Source: a virus
IMG/VR virus record: IMGVR_UViG_3300035183_001290
Coordinates: 1 to 42,918 of that record
Reading direction: 5' to 3' (one strand)
Length of the DNA stretch: 42,918 bases
Below the pieces are notes generated by a model. That model worked only from the letters and a program-made list of their open reading frames with translations, had not been told where the DNA came from and ran no database searches. Of this stretch, positions 7,961 through 15,445 are shown one piece after another; the stretch's first letter is position 1; every line of letters begins with the position of its first letter. Both the position numbers and the translations under genes were made by a program.

Positions 7961-9124
7961 ATGGCCGCAAACACAAATCCCTATGTAAGGAGCGAGGAAA
8001 CCCGGCAGAAGATTGCTGCCCGCCTAAATCCGGAAACCCCGAGAGCATTTGGTGGACAGACGGCTACCGGAAAGGAACAGAAGAGCGCTGACCGCATGTT
8101 TGACAGTCGGAACACGCTCAATGCATACGATAAGGCCGACGCACTCCGTCAGATTCGCGCTCTACTTGATCGCGTTGCTTCTGGCGAAGAGCGGTTGCTT
8201 CCGGCTCGATCAGTGACTGCGGAGCACATCTCGCCTTCCGAGCGTGCGGATATTTTCCTTTCGGCATTCTCTGATCCAACGGGTCAGGGATTTGCGAAAA
8301 TTGGGCAGGAGCTACTTCTCCCAATTAAGGAAATCATCGACTACGAAGGTTTCGCACGGCGCATCTTGAAGACCTACACCCTCGCACAGGGGCAGGTCAA
8401 CCGTATTGACAAGGATGTGGACGTGGCTTCTTTCGTAGTATCGAAGGATGGTCGGGCAATTGAGACGCGCGTGTCCGATAATTACGTCTTCCCCGAAGAA
8501 TTCGAGGTAACGGCATTCCCCAGTATTCGCGTGAGTGAAGTCTTCCAGAAGCAGTTCGATGTGCTTGATCGTGCGCAGGATCGTGCCAAGCAGGCTATTA
8601 TGCGTGCGGAAGACCAGGGGTTGATGTCTGTGCTCTTGGCCGCAGCCCCGTCATTCAATGATACGGTGTCGTTCCCGAGCTTGAATTTGCAGGCTCTTGA
8701 ATCTATCCGATTCCAGGTTGAGCGGCATCGTTTGGTTACGAGCAAGTTCCTCATCAATCGTCGTGAGGTGTCGGACTTGGTCGTGTTCCTCTCCCAGCAA
8801 GTTGATCCAGTTACGGAGCGGGAGTGGATTATGATGGGATATGTGGGTCGGATTTTGAATGCGGATATTATCGCAACGGCTGGTACTCAGGTTGGTCAGG
8901 GCGGACTAGGTCGGTTGTCGGTGAACTGGGAAATCGTTCCGCCAGGTCGGGTATTCGCGGTTGCTGATCCAGAGTATCTCGGCGTATTCCCAATCCGTGT
9001 TGAGCTGTTTGCGGAGCCGGCAAACAAGTTCGTACTCGGCGAGCCACGGTATGCATGGCTCTTCTACGAGCTTATTAGCCAGGCGGTAATTAACCCGCGC
9101 GGCGTTGCGACGGGATCAAAGTAA
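7961..9124 (+). CDS. Major capsid protein (HK97-fold type)
   Basis: 387 residues from ATG 7961 with ribosome binding site GGGAGG. The N-terminal about 85 residues are charged and helical, as in capsid pro-regions; a protease cut near SVTAEHIS (about residue 85) is possible but not shown. The rest fits an HK97-type capsid: a long segment with SFVVSKDGRAIETRVSDNYV, a helix-rich middle (RAQDRAKQAIMRAEDQGLMS), a KFLINRREVSDLVVFL segment, and a beta-rich C-terminal part (VFAVADPEYLGVFPIRVEL). Size, order after protease and decoration genes, and a strong terminator directly downstream all fit the most highly expressed head gene. Assigned from order and pattern, not from a search. Confidence 0.8.
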   Translation: MAANTNPYVRSEETRQKIAARLNPETPRAFGGQTATGKEQKSADRMFDSRNTLNAYDKADALRQIRALLDRVASGEERLLPARSVTAEHISPSERADIFLSAFSDPTGQGFAKIGQELLLPIKEIIDYEGFARRILKTYTLAQGQVNRIDKDVDVASFVVSKDGRAIETRVSDNYVFPEEFEVTAFPSIRVSEVFQKQFDVLDRAQDRAKQAIMRAEDQGLMSVLLAAAPSFNDTVSFPSLNLQALESIRFQVERHRLVTSKFLINRREVSDLVVFLSQQVDPVTEREWIMMGYVGRILNADIIATAGTQVGQGGLGRLSVNWEIVPPGRVFAVADPEYLGVFPIRVELFAEPANKFVLGEPRYAWLFYELISQAVINPRGVATGSK

Positions 9125-9150
9125 TCCTTAAAGTCGTGAGTCCTTACGAA

Positions 9151-9182
9151 AAGGGATGGTCATTTGACCATCCCTTTTTTAT
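9151..9182 (+). terminator. Strong rho-independent terminator after the capsid gene
   Basis: GGGATGGTCA (9153-9162) pairs perfectly with TGACCATCCC (9165-9174); AA/TT extends the stem at the base, and a run of six T follows. It begins 27 bases after the capsid stop and separates the head operon from the accessory block. Confidence 0.92.
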
Positions 9183-9271
9183 TTTCTGAATTAAATAAAA
9201 TTGTTTTTTTCTCTTGAAAAAGACCTCATTCTCTTCATGCGAAACAGTTGTATGATATTGAGGTCAATCAC

Positions 9272-9520
9272 ATGGTATACCTGGATTGGATTACGGGTTT
9301 TATTACGTTAGTCGGGGTATACTTCACAGGTAAAAAACGGTGGTTTGGGCAAGCAATTCAATTCATTTCGCAAATATTTTGGGCAGGACTTATTGTTCAG
9401 AGACGGCTGTGGGGTCTTATTCCATTGGAACTTACTTTGTTTTATTTATACGCACGAAATGCCTGGCGATGGTATAGAGATGAAATCAATGGACGAAGCG
9501 TCCGTTTGTCCTCTTTGTGA
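9272..9520 (+). CDS. Small integral membrane protein
   Basis: 82 residues. ATG 9272 (MVYLDWITGFITLVGVY) is chosen over TTG 9248 because TGAGGT lies 8 bases upstream of it. Two or three hydrophobic segments: residues about 4-16, 25-40 and 45-60 (LWGLIPLELTLFYLYARN), with basic linkers (TGKKRW, QRR) and a charged tail. The layout resembles small PnuC-like or hypothetical phage inner-membrane proteins; a holin-like role cannot be excluded, but no lysis genes were identified nearby. The 3' end overlaps the next gene by 41 bases. First gene after the capsid terminator. Confidence 0.6.
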   Translation: MVYLDWITGFITLVGVYFTGKKRWFGQAIQFISQIFWAGLIVQRRLWGLIPLELTLFYLYARNAWRWYRDEINGRSVRLSSL

Positions 9521-9722
9521 AAAAGAATTTGTAAACAAAAGAGACAAGTTTCGGCATTTAGATCGTTGGGGGTGTCCTATAGCTTCGAGAGTTCTGGCTA
9601 AAGAATTCGCCCCGTTATGTGCCTGTGGGTGTGGCAATAAGGTTCAATTGAATAAAAGAAATCCAAAATACTATAATAAGTATGTTCAAGGACATAATAA
9701 AAGAGTAAAATTGAATACATAG
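9480..9722 (+). CDS. Small double zinc-binding protein
   Basis: 80 residues from ATG 9480, inside the end of the membrane-protein gene. Two metal-binding-like clusters: C10, C13, H26 and C32, then a cluster around CACGCG (C47, C49, C51) with H72 in YVQGHNKR. The second cluster looks like a zinc motif found near phage HNH or homing-type endonucleases, but no HNH or GIY-YIG catalytic core follows, so this is at most a stand-alone DNA-binding module. The longer open frame (from 9345) is rejected as it overlaps the membrane protein. Exact start is uncertain: M1 or M4 are both possible. Confidence 0.55.
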   Translation: MKSMDEASVCPLCEKEFVNKRDKFRHLDRWGCPIASRVLAKEFAPLCACGCGNKVQLNKRNPKYYNKYVQGHNKRVKLNT

Positions 9723-9730
9723 GAGGGAAT

Positions 9731-10465
9731 ATGGCAATCGTTAATGAAGAAGAGAATCGTCGTCGAGTTGAGGAACGCCTGAAGGAGGCGCTTCGCGATT
9801 TTTACGGCGACGAGAAGGTTTTGATCGTAAAAAATACGACGAAAGGCTGTGTGTCAATTGGGTTTGGGCGTGTCGGCAGTGAATCGGGTCATGTGGGGTA
9901 TTTGATCGAGCGGTCTCGTCTTCCGATCAATTTGACCGAAAAGTACCCCATCGAGTATTGGCGTGATTCTCCGGATTTTCGTCAGGCGCTAGCAAAGGGT
10001 TGGCTCCAAATCGTTAGCAAGGAAGAGTACGAACGCGCCCTCGAAGCCGAGCGGGCGCACGGGGCACGGTTGGCAGCTCTAGCAAAGAACGAGCAGCCGC
10101 GTCAACAGGCACACGATGTCGAGATCAATCCTCTTCAGGAGCAAGTAATTAATGAGCGCACGGCACAACTCGAACCTGCGACCAATGATCCAACTATCGC
10201 GGCGCAGGTTGCTGAATACGAGCGCCGACTAAATGAACCACCTCCGCCGCCGGTCCTCAAGGACGGACGATCCGCGCGTGCTGAAGCTCTCGTTGAGAAA
10301 ACCCGGCGTGGACAGATCACCTCACTCGATGCGCTAAAGGAACTTGATAGTGACGCGGACTTGTATACAGACGATGATTTGCTGTATATTTCGAAGCATG
10401 CGGAATATGAAAGTGTAAAGAGTTTTGCAACGAGCATTCTTACGGCACGGAGGAATCCAAGCTAA
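9731..10465 (+). CDS. Hypothetical phage protein with Glu-rich helical middle
   Basis: 244 residues from ATG 9731, ribosome binding site AGGAGGG. The N-terminal third contains a small alpha/beta segment (KVLIVKNTTKGCVSIGFGRVG) followed by WRDSPDFRQALAKGWLQIVS. The middle is charged and helical, with a proline stretch (NEPPPPPVLKDG), and the end is acidic (DSDADLYTDDDLLYISKHAEYE). No family recognised. Its stop overlaps the ATG of the next gene by one base. Could be a virion or head-tail joining component, but there is no direct sign of it. Confidence 0.6.
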   Translation: MAIVNEEENRRRVEERLKEALRDFYGDEKVLIVKNTTKGCVSIGFGRVGSESGHVGYLIERSRLPINLTEKYPIEYWRDSPDFRQALAKGWLQIVSKEEYERALEAERAHGARLAALAKNEQPRQQAHDVEINPLQEQVINERTAQLEPATNDPTIAAQVAEYERRLNEPPPPPVLKDGRSARAEALVEKTRRGQITSLDALKELDSDADLYTDDDLLYISKHAEYESVKSFATSILTARRNPS

Positions 10466-10719
10466 TGCCGAGTTTTCGTGATGTTCTGTGCCATTCGCGC
10501 CCGACCGTGAAAACGTTTTATCTGCACCGCCTTGAAGATGAATCGGGCGTGAGTGGGACGGGGATTGTTGCGGTAGGCGTCGAATTCCCCTCGGGTCGAT
10601 GTGTTATGGAGTGGGTCTCAAAAAAGACTGACGCGCATTCTCTTGGCATTTACGATGATATGGATGAACTCAAAAAAATTCATGGGCATGACGGAAAAAC
10701 GCGGGTTGAATATGCGTAG
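10465..10719 (+). CDS. Small hypothetical protein
   Basis: 84 residues, ATG 10465 overlapping the previous stop (TAATG). Contains a mixed beta region (TGIVAVGVEFPSGRCVMEW) followed by SLGIYDDMDELKKIHGHDGK, a pattern I recall from small uncharacterised phage proteins. No catalytic motif is visible. Translationally coupled to both neighbours; function unknown. Confidence 0.6.
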   Translation: MPSFRDVLCHSRPTVKTFYLHRLEDESGVSGTGIVAVGVEFPSGRCVMEWVSKKTDAHSLGIYDDMDELKKIHGHDGKTRVEYA

Positions 10720-10912
10720 TCGGAATTCAAAAGTTTCGGCAATTCCGTTTAAAAAAGATGCAGTCCGGGGGTATTTAGACCGGTGTATGAAGGCGTGGCG
10801 AGTCCAAGAACGGCGCGCACAAACATTGGAGGACGCTTTGGTTGCTCATACGTACCACGAAGCACTCCAAAGCGTAAAAGAGGCGTTGTTCGGTAATACA
10901 AAAAAGAGGTGA
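10712..10912 (+). CDS. Small basic hypothetical protein
   Basis: 66 residues if started at ATG 10712, inside the end of the previous gene (upstream in-frame ATGs at 10601 and 10688 are buried deeper). Basic, helical sequence (KKDAVRGYLDRCMKAWRVQERRAQTLEDALVAHTY) ending FGNTKKR. The TGA at 10910-10912 sits inside the AGAGGTGA that serves the iscU gene, so the two are coupled. No family recognised. Confidence 0.5.
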   Translation: MRSRNSKVSAIPFKKDAVRGYLDRCMKAWRVQERRAQTLEDALVAHTYHEALQSVKEALFGNTKKR

Positions 10913-10922
10913 TATTCACACG

Positions 10923-11327
10923 ATGGCGTATTCCGAGGCAGTACTTGATCATTATACCAATCCGCGCAATGTTGGGTCATTGCCAAAGGATGATCCGAAT
11001 GTTGGGACGGGAATTGTCGGCGCTCCAGAATGTGGAGATGTGTTGAAGCTTCAGATTCGCGTGAATCCAGAAACGGGGATTATTGAAGATGCGAAATTTA
11101 AAGCGTTCGGATGTGGTTCAGCTATAGCGAGTTCGTCGCTCACGACTGTATTGATTCTCGGAAAACATATTTCTGTGGCAACAGAAATTAAAAATCGTGA
11201 TATCGCCCGCGAATTATCCTTACCTCCGGTGAAATATCATTGTTCTGTTTTGGCTGAAGATGCAATAAAATCAGCAATTGCTGATTGGCGTAAAAAACAA
11301 GCACATCAGGATAATTTGAATTTATAA
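10923..11327 (+). CDS. iscU: IscU-type iron-sulfur cluster assembly scaffold
   Basis: 134 residues, close in length to bacterial IscU (about 128). From ATG 10923 it opens MAYSEAVLDHYTNPRNVGS and keeps the ligand residues: C37 and D39 in GAPECGDV, C64 in FGCGSAIASSS, H106 and C107 in KYHCSVLAEDAI. The LPPVK motif (100-104), the known docking site for the HscA chaperone, is intact, which separates it from SufU and plain NifU-type proteins. It should assemble [2Fe-2S] clusters with host IscS, HscA/HscB and ferredoxin; no such partner genes are in this window. The coding frame is unbroken and preceded by AGAGGTGA. Very close resemblance to proteobacterial IscU suggests acquisition from a host. 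Confidence 0.95.
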   Translation: MAYSEAVLDHYTNPRNVGSLPKDDPNVGTGIVGAPECGDVLKLQIRVNPETGIIEDAKFKAFGCGSAIASSSLTTVLILGKHISVATEIKNRDIARELSLPPVKYHCSVLAEDAIKSAIADWRKKQAHQDNLNL

Positions 11328-11345
11328 ATAAACTGAGGTGAAAAT

Positions 11346-11705
11346 ATGTGGAAATCTATAAAGACGATGATTTTGGCTCTACTATTGATGGGTAGCCCAG
11401 TCTTCGCCGACACGGTATGTCACACGTATCCTGATGATGCTGGACAAGTTGTAGGACCGCTAATGCCCCGTTGGGGGGGATCGTCGTATTTGAATGCGTC
11501 GTTTTCAGTTGAAATTGTCTCGGGAAGTGGGGCAGTCGGTTCATATCAGTTGCAAAAGGCAGATGGGAACAAGTTTTTCAATGTAGGATCTCCAGTGAAC
11601 GTCGAGGGTATTACGCCGTTTACGCCTGATTCAGACCGCTTTCAGGTCGTAATGATAACAGGTCCCGATCCTGGCACGACTGTTCTTGTGTGCCTTCATT
11701 TATAA
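11346..11705 (+). CDS. Small secreted/periplasmic protein of unknown function
   Basis: 119 residues from ATG 11346, ribosome binding site GAGGTG. A classic signal peptide is visible: basic start (MWKSIK), hydrophobic core (TMILALLLMG) and a cleavage site after SPVFA (about residue 21). The mature part is beta-rich (SFSVEIVSGSGAVGSYQL) and has two cysteines, near each end (C25 and C116), which could form a disulfide in the periplasm. It lies between the IscU gene and the convergent A-type carrier gene; the 11-bp gap to the latter holds no terminator. No family recognised; a cargo gene acting on the host envelope is plausible. Confidence 0.6.
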   Translation: MWKSIKTMILALLLMGSPVFADTVCHTYPDDAGQVVGPLMPRWGGSSYLNASFSVEIVSGSGAVGSYQLQKADGNKFFNVGSPVNVEGITPFTPDSDRFQVVMITGPDPGTTVLVCLHL

Positions 11706-11716
11706 TTTATAATAAA

Positions 11717-12031
11717 CTAGATCGCGAAAGATTGTCCACATCCGCACGTGCGGGAGGATCTGGGGTTTGACACCACAAACCCCGCTGATTGGAGAGTGTC
11801 TTTAAAATCTATTAACGAGCCGTTTAAAAATAGAAAACTTTTTCGATCAATAAAGACCTGCGCACCATTTTTCTCAAAGACTTTATCATCGGGGCGTTGT
11901 TGACCGATTTCCATTTTTAAGGTCAAACCGGCGCATCCCCCTCCTCGGACGGCTATGCGCAATCCGAACCCTTCTCCTTTGGAAGAGGCTAATTCTTGAA
12001 TTTTTGCCGCTGCTGCATCTGAAATTATCAT
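11717..12031 (-). CDS. iscA: A-type Fe-S carrier (IscA/ErpA/HesB family)
   Basis: 104 residues if started at the ATG at 12031-12029 (MIISDAAAAKIQELAS); an in-frame ATG at 12124 would add 31 residues unlike the family and overlap the next gene's start. The three metal-binding cysteines are present: C33 in RGGGCAGL and C96/C98 in SRTCGCGQSF near the C-terminus. Length matches bacterial IscA (about 107). This family carries Fe-S clusters or iron from the scaffold to apo-proteins. It is the only convincing minus-strand gene in the window and ends 11 bp from the secreted-protein gene. IscA and ErpA cannot be separated by eye, so the symbol is provisional. Confidence 0.93.
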   Translation of the reverse strand: MIISDAAAAKIQELASSKGEGFGLRIAVRGGGCAGLTLKMEIGQQRPDDKVFEKNGAQVFIDRKSFLFLNGSLIDFKDTLQSAGFVVSNPRSSRTCGCGQSFAI

Positions 12032-12038
12032 CTCTGTC

Positions 12039-12067
12039 TTTATTTCAACTGTTGACCGTTCTGTCAA
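12039..12067 (-). promoter_or_regulatory. Possible sigma70-like promoter for the iscA gene
   Basis: On the minus strand TTGACA (12067-12062) is followed after 17 bases by AATAAA (12044-12039), 4 of 6 matches to the -10 box. The implied start of transcription would be almost at the ATG (12031), leaving no room for a ribosome binding site, so this is weak support only. A separate promoter is needed because the gene opposes all its neighbours. Confidence 0.25.
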
Positions 12068-12117
12068 TATCCGAATCAGACCCGCTCGAAAAAAGTTGTG
12101 GTAAATAGGAGGGACGG

Positions 12118-13254
12118 ATGGCAATCACTCAAATCCCCGTTACATGCCCGGGAATTGATAGCGGGATTCAAATCACAAAAGGGGATACGAAGAGTATCCA
12201 GGTTTCCCTCGGGATTGATCTTACTGGCAGAACGGTTCAGCTTACGGTCAAAAGAAGCTCGACATCTGTCGATACTTTATTGGTGAAAACCGGAACTGTT
12301 CTCTCCCCGGTCTCATCCGGGAATGTCCAGTTCGATTTTGTTGCGACCGACACGGCGAATATTCCAGCGGGATTTTACTTTTTTTCCATTACGTCCAGTG
12401 TTGCGAACACGAATGTAATAACGCACGTTACGGGTCAGTTTATTCTACAACCTATTAATCAATCTCTTATTGGAAAAATTGAGCCAATTTTGTCATTGGG
12501 AATCACAAATTCCACTGAGCGCGTGAGTCTTGAAATTCACGATAAGGACGGTGTATTAGCAAATCCTTCTGAATTGTCATTACAAATTCTCGATTTTCAA
12601 GATAGTGTTATTACGAGTGTGACTTTTCCTGATCCCGCGATCATGAATCCGCAGGCGGGAATCTTTTTGTATGATTTTACTTCTGACCGCGCTGGGGACT
12701 TTTTGGTAATTTGGACAACGCGATTTCCGGATGAAGAACCTATCAAAACGATCAAGAACATTCGATTTGTTACTCCTGCGATGTTCCGCATGATCCCCGA
12801 AGTCTTGTTGTATATCGACAAGTCGCGGAAAGCAACGAACAAACCGATTGCGTTCAATGCGGTTGATGTCGCGGAGTACATCGCGAATGCGTTGCGCGAT
12901 TTTAATGCGACTCCGCCCACGACGACGATTGCGTTGGAAGAAATTCACGATGTATATAAAGAAGTCTTGATTCAAGGGGCGATTGTGCAAGCGCTTATCG
13001 CCCAGGGACTACTTGCGGTTGATCAAGATTTTCAATACAATGACAACGGGATCGCTCTCACCGTTGATCACAATTCGAAATTGATGGGATGGTATCAAGC
13101 ATTATTACAAGGGTACGTTTCAAAAAAGAAGCTCTACAAATGGAATTACTTTCAGCCGCATCTATACGCACGAACGATTGTGGGATCGACGTTTGCATTG
13201 GGATTTTCGAAACTTCCGGCTGGAGTTGCCAGCCGATTCCGTGGATGGATATGA
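12118..13254 (+). CDS. Virion structural protein with Ig-like N-terminal domains
   Basis: 378 residues from ATG 12118, ribosome binding site TAGGAGG. Residues about 15-115 and 120-220 look like two beta-sandwich domains (GRTVQLTVKRSS, PAGFYFFSITSS; then VSLEIHDKDGVLANPSEL, GIFLYDFTSDRAGDFLVIWT), of the kind seen in phage baseplate and fibre proteins. The last 150 residues are helical and then basic-aromatic (KLMGWYQALLQGYVSKKKLYKWNYFQPHLY). The stop is 6 bases before the next ATG. A neck, whisker or tail-associated role is plausible; the family was not recognised with certainty. Confidence 0.6.
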   Translation: MAITQIPVTCPGIDSGIQITKGDTKSIQVSLGIDLTGRTVQLTVKRSSTSVDTLLVKTGTVLSPVSSGNVQFDFVATDTANIPAGFYFFSITSSVANTNVITHVTGQFILQPINQSLIGKIEPILSLGITNSTERVSLEIHDKDGVLANPSELSLQILDFQDSVITSVTFPDPAIMNPQAGIFLYDFTSDRAGDFLVIWTTRFPDEEPIKTIKNIRFVTPAMFRMIPEVLLYIDKSRKATNKPIAFNAVDVAEYIANALRDFNATPPTTTIALEEIHDVYKEVLIQGAIVQALIAQGLLAVDQDFQYNDNGIALTVDHNSKLMGWYQALLQGYVSKKKLYKWNYFQPHLYARTIVGSTFALGFSKLPAGVASRFRGWI

Positions 13255-13260
13255 TGCGCT

Positions 13261-13539
13261 ATGATATTCGACGTAGACCGACCTATTGTCTTTGAAAAAG
13301 GCAAGTGTGTGTTATGTGGCAAAGAAGATGATGATTGGTTTATCATGCAACTTTTGTCTGATGGGGCGTGGCGGACATTTCCGCGTGGTATGTCGCTGCG
13401 CTCTCAAGGACTGGATGAGATTGATGCGAGTCATCATGTGTATTGTGTTCACAGTTGCTCCGAAAAGATTATGCGGACTTTTACAACAGACCGGGAAGTC
13501 AACGCGTTCCATATGGCGTTGCGTGAACGAGGTGGGTAA
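13261..13539 (+). CDS. Small Cys-rich, probably metal-binding protein
   Basis: 92 residues from ATG 13261; the ribosome binding site is poor, so translation may depend on coupling to the gene ending at 13254. Two cysteine pairs, C16/C19 (KCVLCG) and C62/C66 (YCVHSC, with H64), suggest a zinc-binding fold. The rest is charged. Its stop overlaps the hydrolase start by one base (TAATG). No known family recognised. Confidence 0.55.
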   Translation: MIFDVDRPIVFEKGKCVLCGKEDDDWFIMQLLSDGAWRTFPRGMSLRSQGLDEIDASHHVYCVHSCSEKIMRTFTTDREVNAFHMALRERGG

Positions 13540-14111
13540 TGGTGGGATACATAATTGGTGGATTTGCGAGCCTTAAGTGGTATTATGCGCCTTTTATGTA
13601 TCTCCTTAAAAAGCGAGGATTGACCGTAGAATTATTAAATCCCGGTCCATTGGGATTGAATATTTGGCCATTGTCTGTGTACGAAGCAGAAGTCAAAAAA
13701 GCGTTTGCACATATTGATGCCCCGATTTTTCTTATTGGGCATAGTCTTGGCGGTATTCAAGCCGTGTGGGCAGCGGCGATGTTTCCTCAGTTGGTGAAAA
13801 AAATTTTCGCCATTGGCGCACCGTTATATGGCTCGCCGTGGCCTATATATGAGGACGGAATTCGAACATTGTTGGATGTTACTCCTGAAGTGTATGATAA
13901 ATTTCGGTATGAAATTATTCCCCAATTCGCTTCTCGTCTTATCACGATTTCGTGTCCGCATGATGTAATGGCTCCGGTTGAAAAATGTGTAGTTCTGGGA
14001 GCAAAAAATTATGTTGTAGATGTTCAGGAAACATTTGTTCCGACCTCACATCTTTTGATTCCGTATTTGTCATCGTCATTGAATATTATTCAGAGAGAAC
14101 TTGAGACCTAG
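13539..14111 (+). CDS. Alpha/beta-hydrolase (lipase/esterase-like)
   Basis: 190 residues from ATG 13539, ribosome binding site GAGGTGGG. A nucleophile elbow GHSLGG places Ser69; candidate triad partners are D142 (SCPHDVMAP) and H171 (VPTSHLLIPY), in the expected order and spacing. The N-terminus (MVGYIIGGFASLKWYYAPF) carries the early beta strand and oxyanion segment, and GAPLYGSPWP follows the nucleophile, as in lipase/esterase and PGAP1-like enzymes. No signal peptide or membrane anchor, so the product is cytoplasmic or packaged in the virion. Substrate unknown: host lipid, envelope ester or surface polysaccharide ester are all possible. It is embedded in phage structural genes, which is unusual. 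Confidence 0.85.
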   Translation: MVGYIIGGFASLKWYYAPFMYLLKKRGLTVELLNPGPLGLNIWPLSVYEAEVKKAFAHIDAPIFLIGHSLGGIQAVWAAAMFPQLVKKIFAIGAPLYGSPWPIYEDGIRTLLDVTPEVYDKFRYEIIPQFASRLITISCPHDVMAPVEKCVVLGAKNYVVDVQETFVPTSHLLIPYLSSSLNIIQRELET

Positions 14112-14147
14112 TTGCTTTTCTTCCTTAAAGGAGTTATACGTTCGTAG

Positions 14148-14708
14148 ATGCAAGCGCTCCTGCTCGGATTGGGACATCGCGCTCGTCACGGTAAAGACAC
14201 GTTCGCGATGATGGTTCATGCCCGTCTTCCTCGGGATAGCCGAATTTATTCCTTCGCTGACGATTTAAAAGCGTATTGTCGTGTCTGTTATGGTATGACC
14301 ACGAAAGATTCGGTCTTACTGCAACGAGAAGGTCAACGATTCCGTCGAGAAAAAGACTTAGATTTTTGGATTCGTCTTGTCCAATTAAAAATTGAAGAAC
14401 ATGAAGAGAGTATCCAACGCCCACATGTTGCGATTATTCCGGACATGCGATACGCTAATGAGTGTGCGTGGATTAAATCCAATGGTGGTATTACGGTGAA
14501 AATAAAGCGGCTAAATCCGGACGGGAGTTTGTATATTGATCCGAGTCGTCCATCGGATCATCCATCCGAGACAGAATTAGAGTCTGTGCCGTTCGATTTC
14601 GAAGTTGTAGCAGAATCAGGAGATTTCGCTGCTTTGGAAAATGCGGCCGATCATATTGCTCAACTTTTAAAAGAACGGTTAATTCTTCGACAAAAGGAGT
14701 ATTTGTGA
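14148..14708 (+). CDS. Deoxynucleoside monophosphate kinase
   Basis: 186 residues. P-loop GHRARHGKDT (residues 9-18), followed by a helix and SFADDLK, then PDMRYANECAWIK (about 102-114), the pattern of phage dNMP kinases of the T4 gene 1 type. It should phosphorylate dNMPs to dNDPs for phage DNA synthesis in the cytoplasm. Start ATG 14148; AAGGAG lies unusually far upstream (about 14 bases). The stop overlaps the GTG of the nuclease gene (GTGA), so the two are probably translated together. A nucleotide-metabolism gene inside a structural region is out of the ordinary. Confidence 0.82.
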   Translation: MQALLLGLGHRARHGKDTFAMMVHARLPRDSRIYSFADDLKAYCRVCYGMTTKDSVLLQREGQRFRREKDLDFWIRLVQLKIEEHEESIQRPHVAIIPDMRYANECAWIKSNGGITVKIKRLNPDGSLYIDPSRPSDHPSETELESVPFDFEVVAESGDFAALENAADHIAQLLKERLILRQKEYL

Positions 14709-15445
14709 AACCAGAACAGTCTCGTATCCAAATTGGAAAGAAACCACGAATCATTTTGTGGGATATTGAATGTACCAACCTGAATGCGAATTTTGGGTAT
14801 ATGCTTTGTCTCGGGTACAAGTACCTAGGAGATCCCAAGACCCATGTCATTAGCATTACGGATTTTCCCGCATTCCGTAAAGATCCGACCAACGATTATT
14901 ATATCGTCAAAGCGGCCGGCGAAGTCTTGAGTGCGGCAGATATGTGGATAACGTGGTACGGTTCGCGATTCGATGTTCCGTATATTCAGTCGCGTTTGGT
15001 GTATCACAAACTTCCTATTTTGCCCCCCGTTCCGCATGTGGATGGATGGCGTATTGCGAAATATAAGATGCGCTTGAATAGTAATCGTTTGGCGTCTGTG
15101 ACCGGATTCTTAGAACTCGAAGAGAAAACGCCATTAACCGGTCCTATTTGGATTCGCGCTGCCGCCGGGCATAAGCCCAGTGTGAAGTACGTCGTTGATC
15201 ATTGTCTGCAAGATGTGCGGGTGCTGGAACAGGTGTATAATCGAATCAAACCGTTAATGACGAATCATCCAGGAATGGGTATTCTTGAAGGAAAACTCAT
15301 CGCATGTCCCGTTTGTGGAAGCGACAAGGTCCAACGACGCGGATATCACGTGACCCGAGTCCGGAAATACCACCGATTCCAATGCCAGAAGTGTGGCGCA
15401 TGGTCAAATGATGGGCAGAGCATTGCCTCGACACGATTGCGTTAG
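14705..15445 (+). CDS. DnaQ/RNase H-fold 3'-5' exonuclease with C-terminal zinc ribbon
   Basis: 246 residues from GTG 14705 (overlap GTGA with the upstream stop). DEDD-type nuclease motifs: D20 and E22 in LWDIECTN, D90 in TWYGSRFDVPY, and D165/D170 in YVVDHCLQDVRVLEQ. These match the RNase_H_2 / family B polymerase exonuclease group. A zinc ribbon follows: C201/C204 (CPVCGSDKVQRRG) and C227/C230 (FQCQKCGAWS). The ribbon probably binds nucleic acid. Likely a DNA or RNA 3'-5' exonuclease in phage replication, repair or host nucleic-acid turnover. It is paired with the dNMP kinase, a natural salvage combination. Confidence 0.8.
   Translation: MKPEQSRIQIGKKPRIILWDIECTNLNANFGYMLCLGYKYLGDPKTHVISITDFPAFRKDPTNDYYIVKAAGEVLSAADMWITWYGSRFDVPYIQSRLVYHKLPILPPVPHVDGWRIAKYKMRLNSNRLASVTGFLELEEKTPLTGPIWIRAAAGHKPSVKYVVDHCLQDVRVLEQVYNRIKPLMTNHPGMGILEGKLIACPVCGSDKVQRRGYHVTRVRKYHRFQCQKCGAWSNDGQSIASTRLR

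Noticed and set aside
9214-9256. TTGAAA and TATGAT as a promoter after the capsid terminator.
   Set aside because: The boxes are about 31 bases apart, too far for a sigma70 promoter.
12032-12124. Extra 31 N-terminal residues for the A-type carrier (start at 12124).
   Set aside because: The added sequence does not resemble the family and would overlap the start of the neighbouring gene on the other strand.
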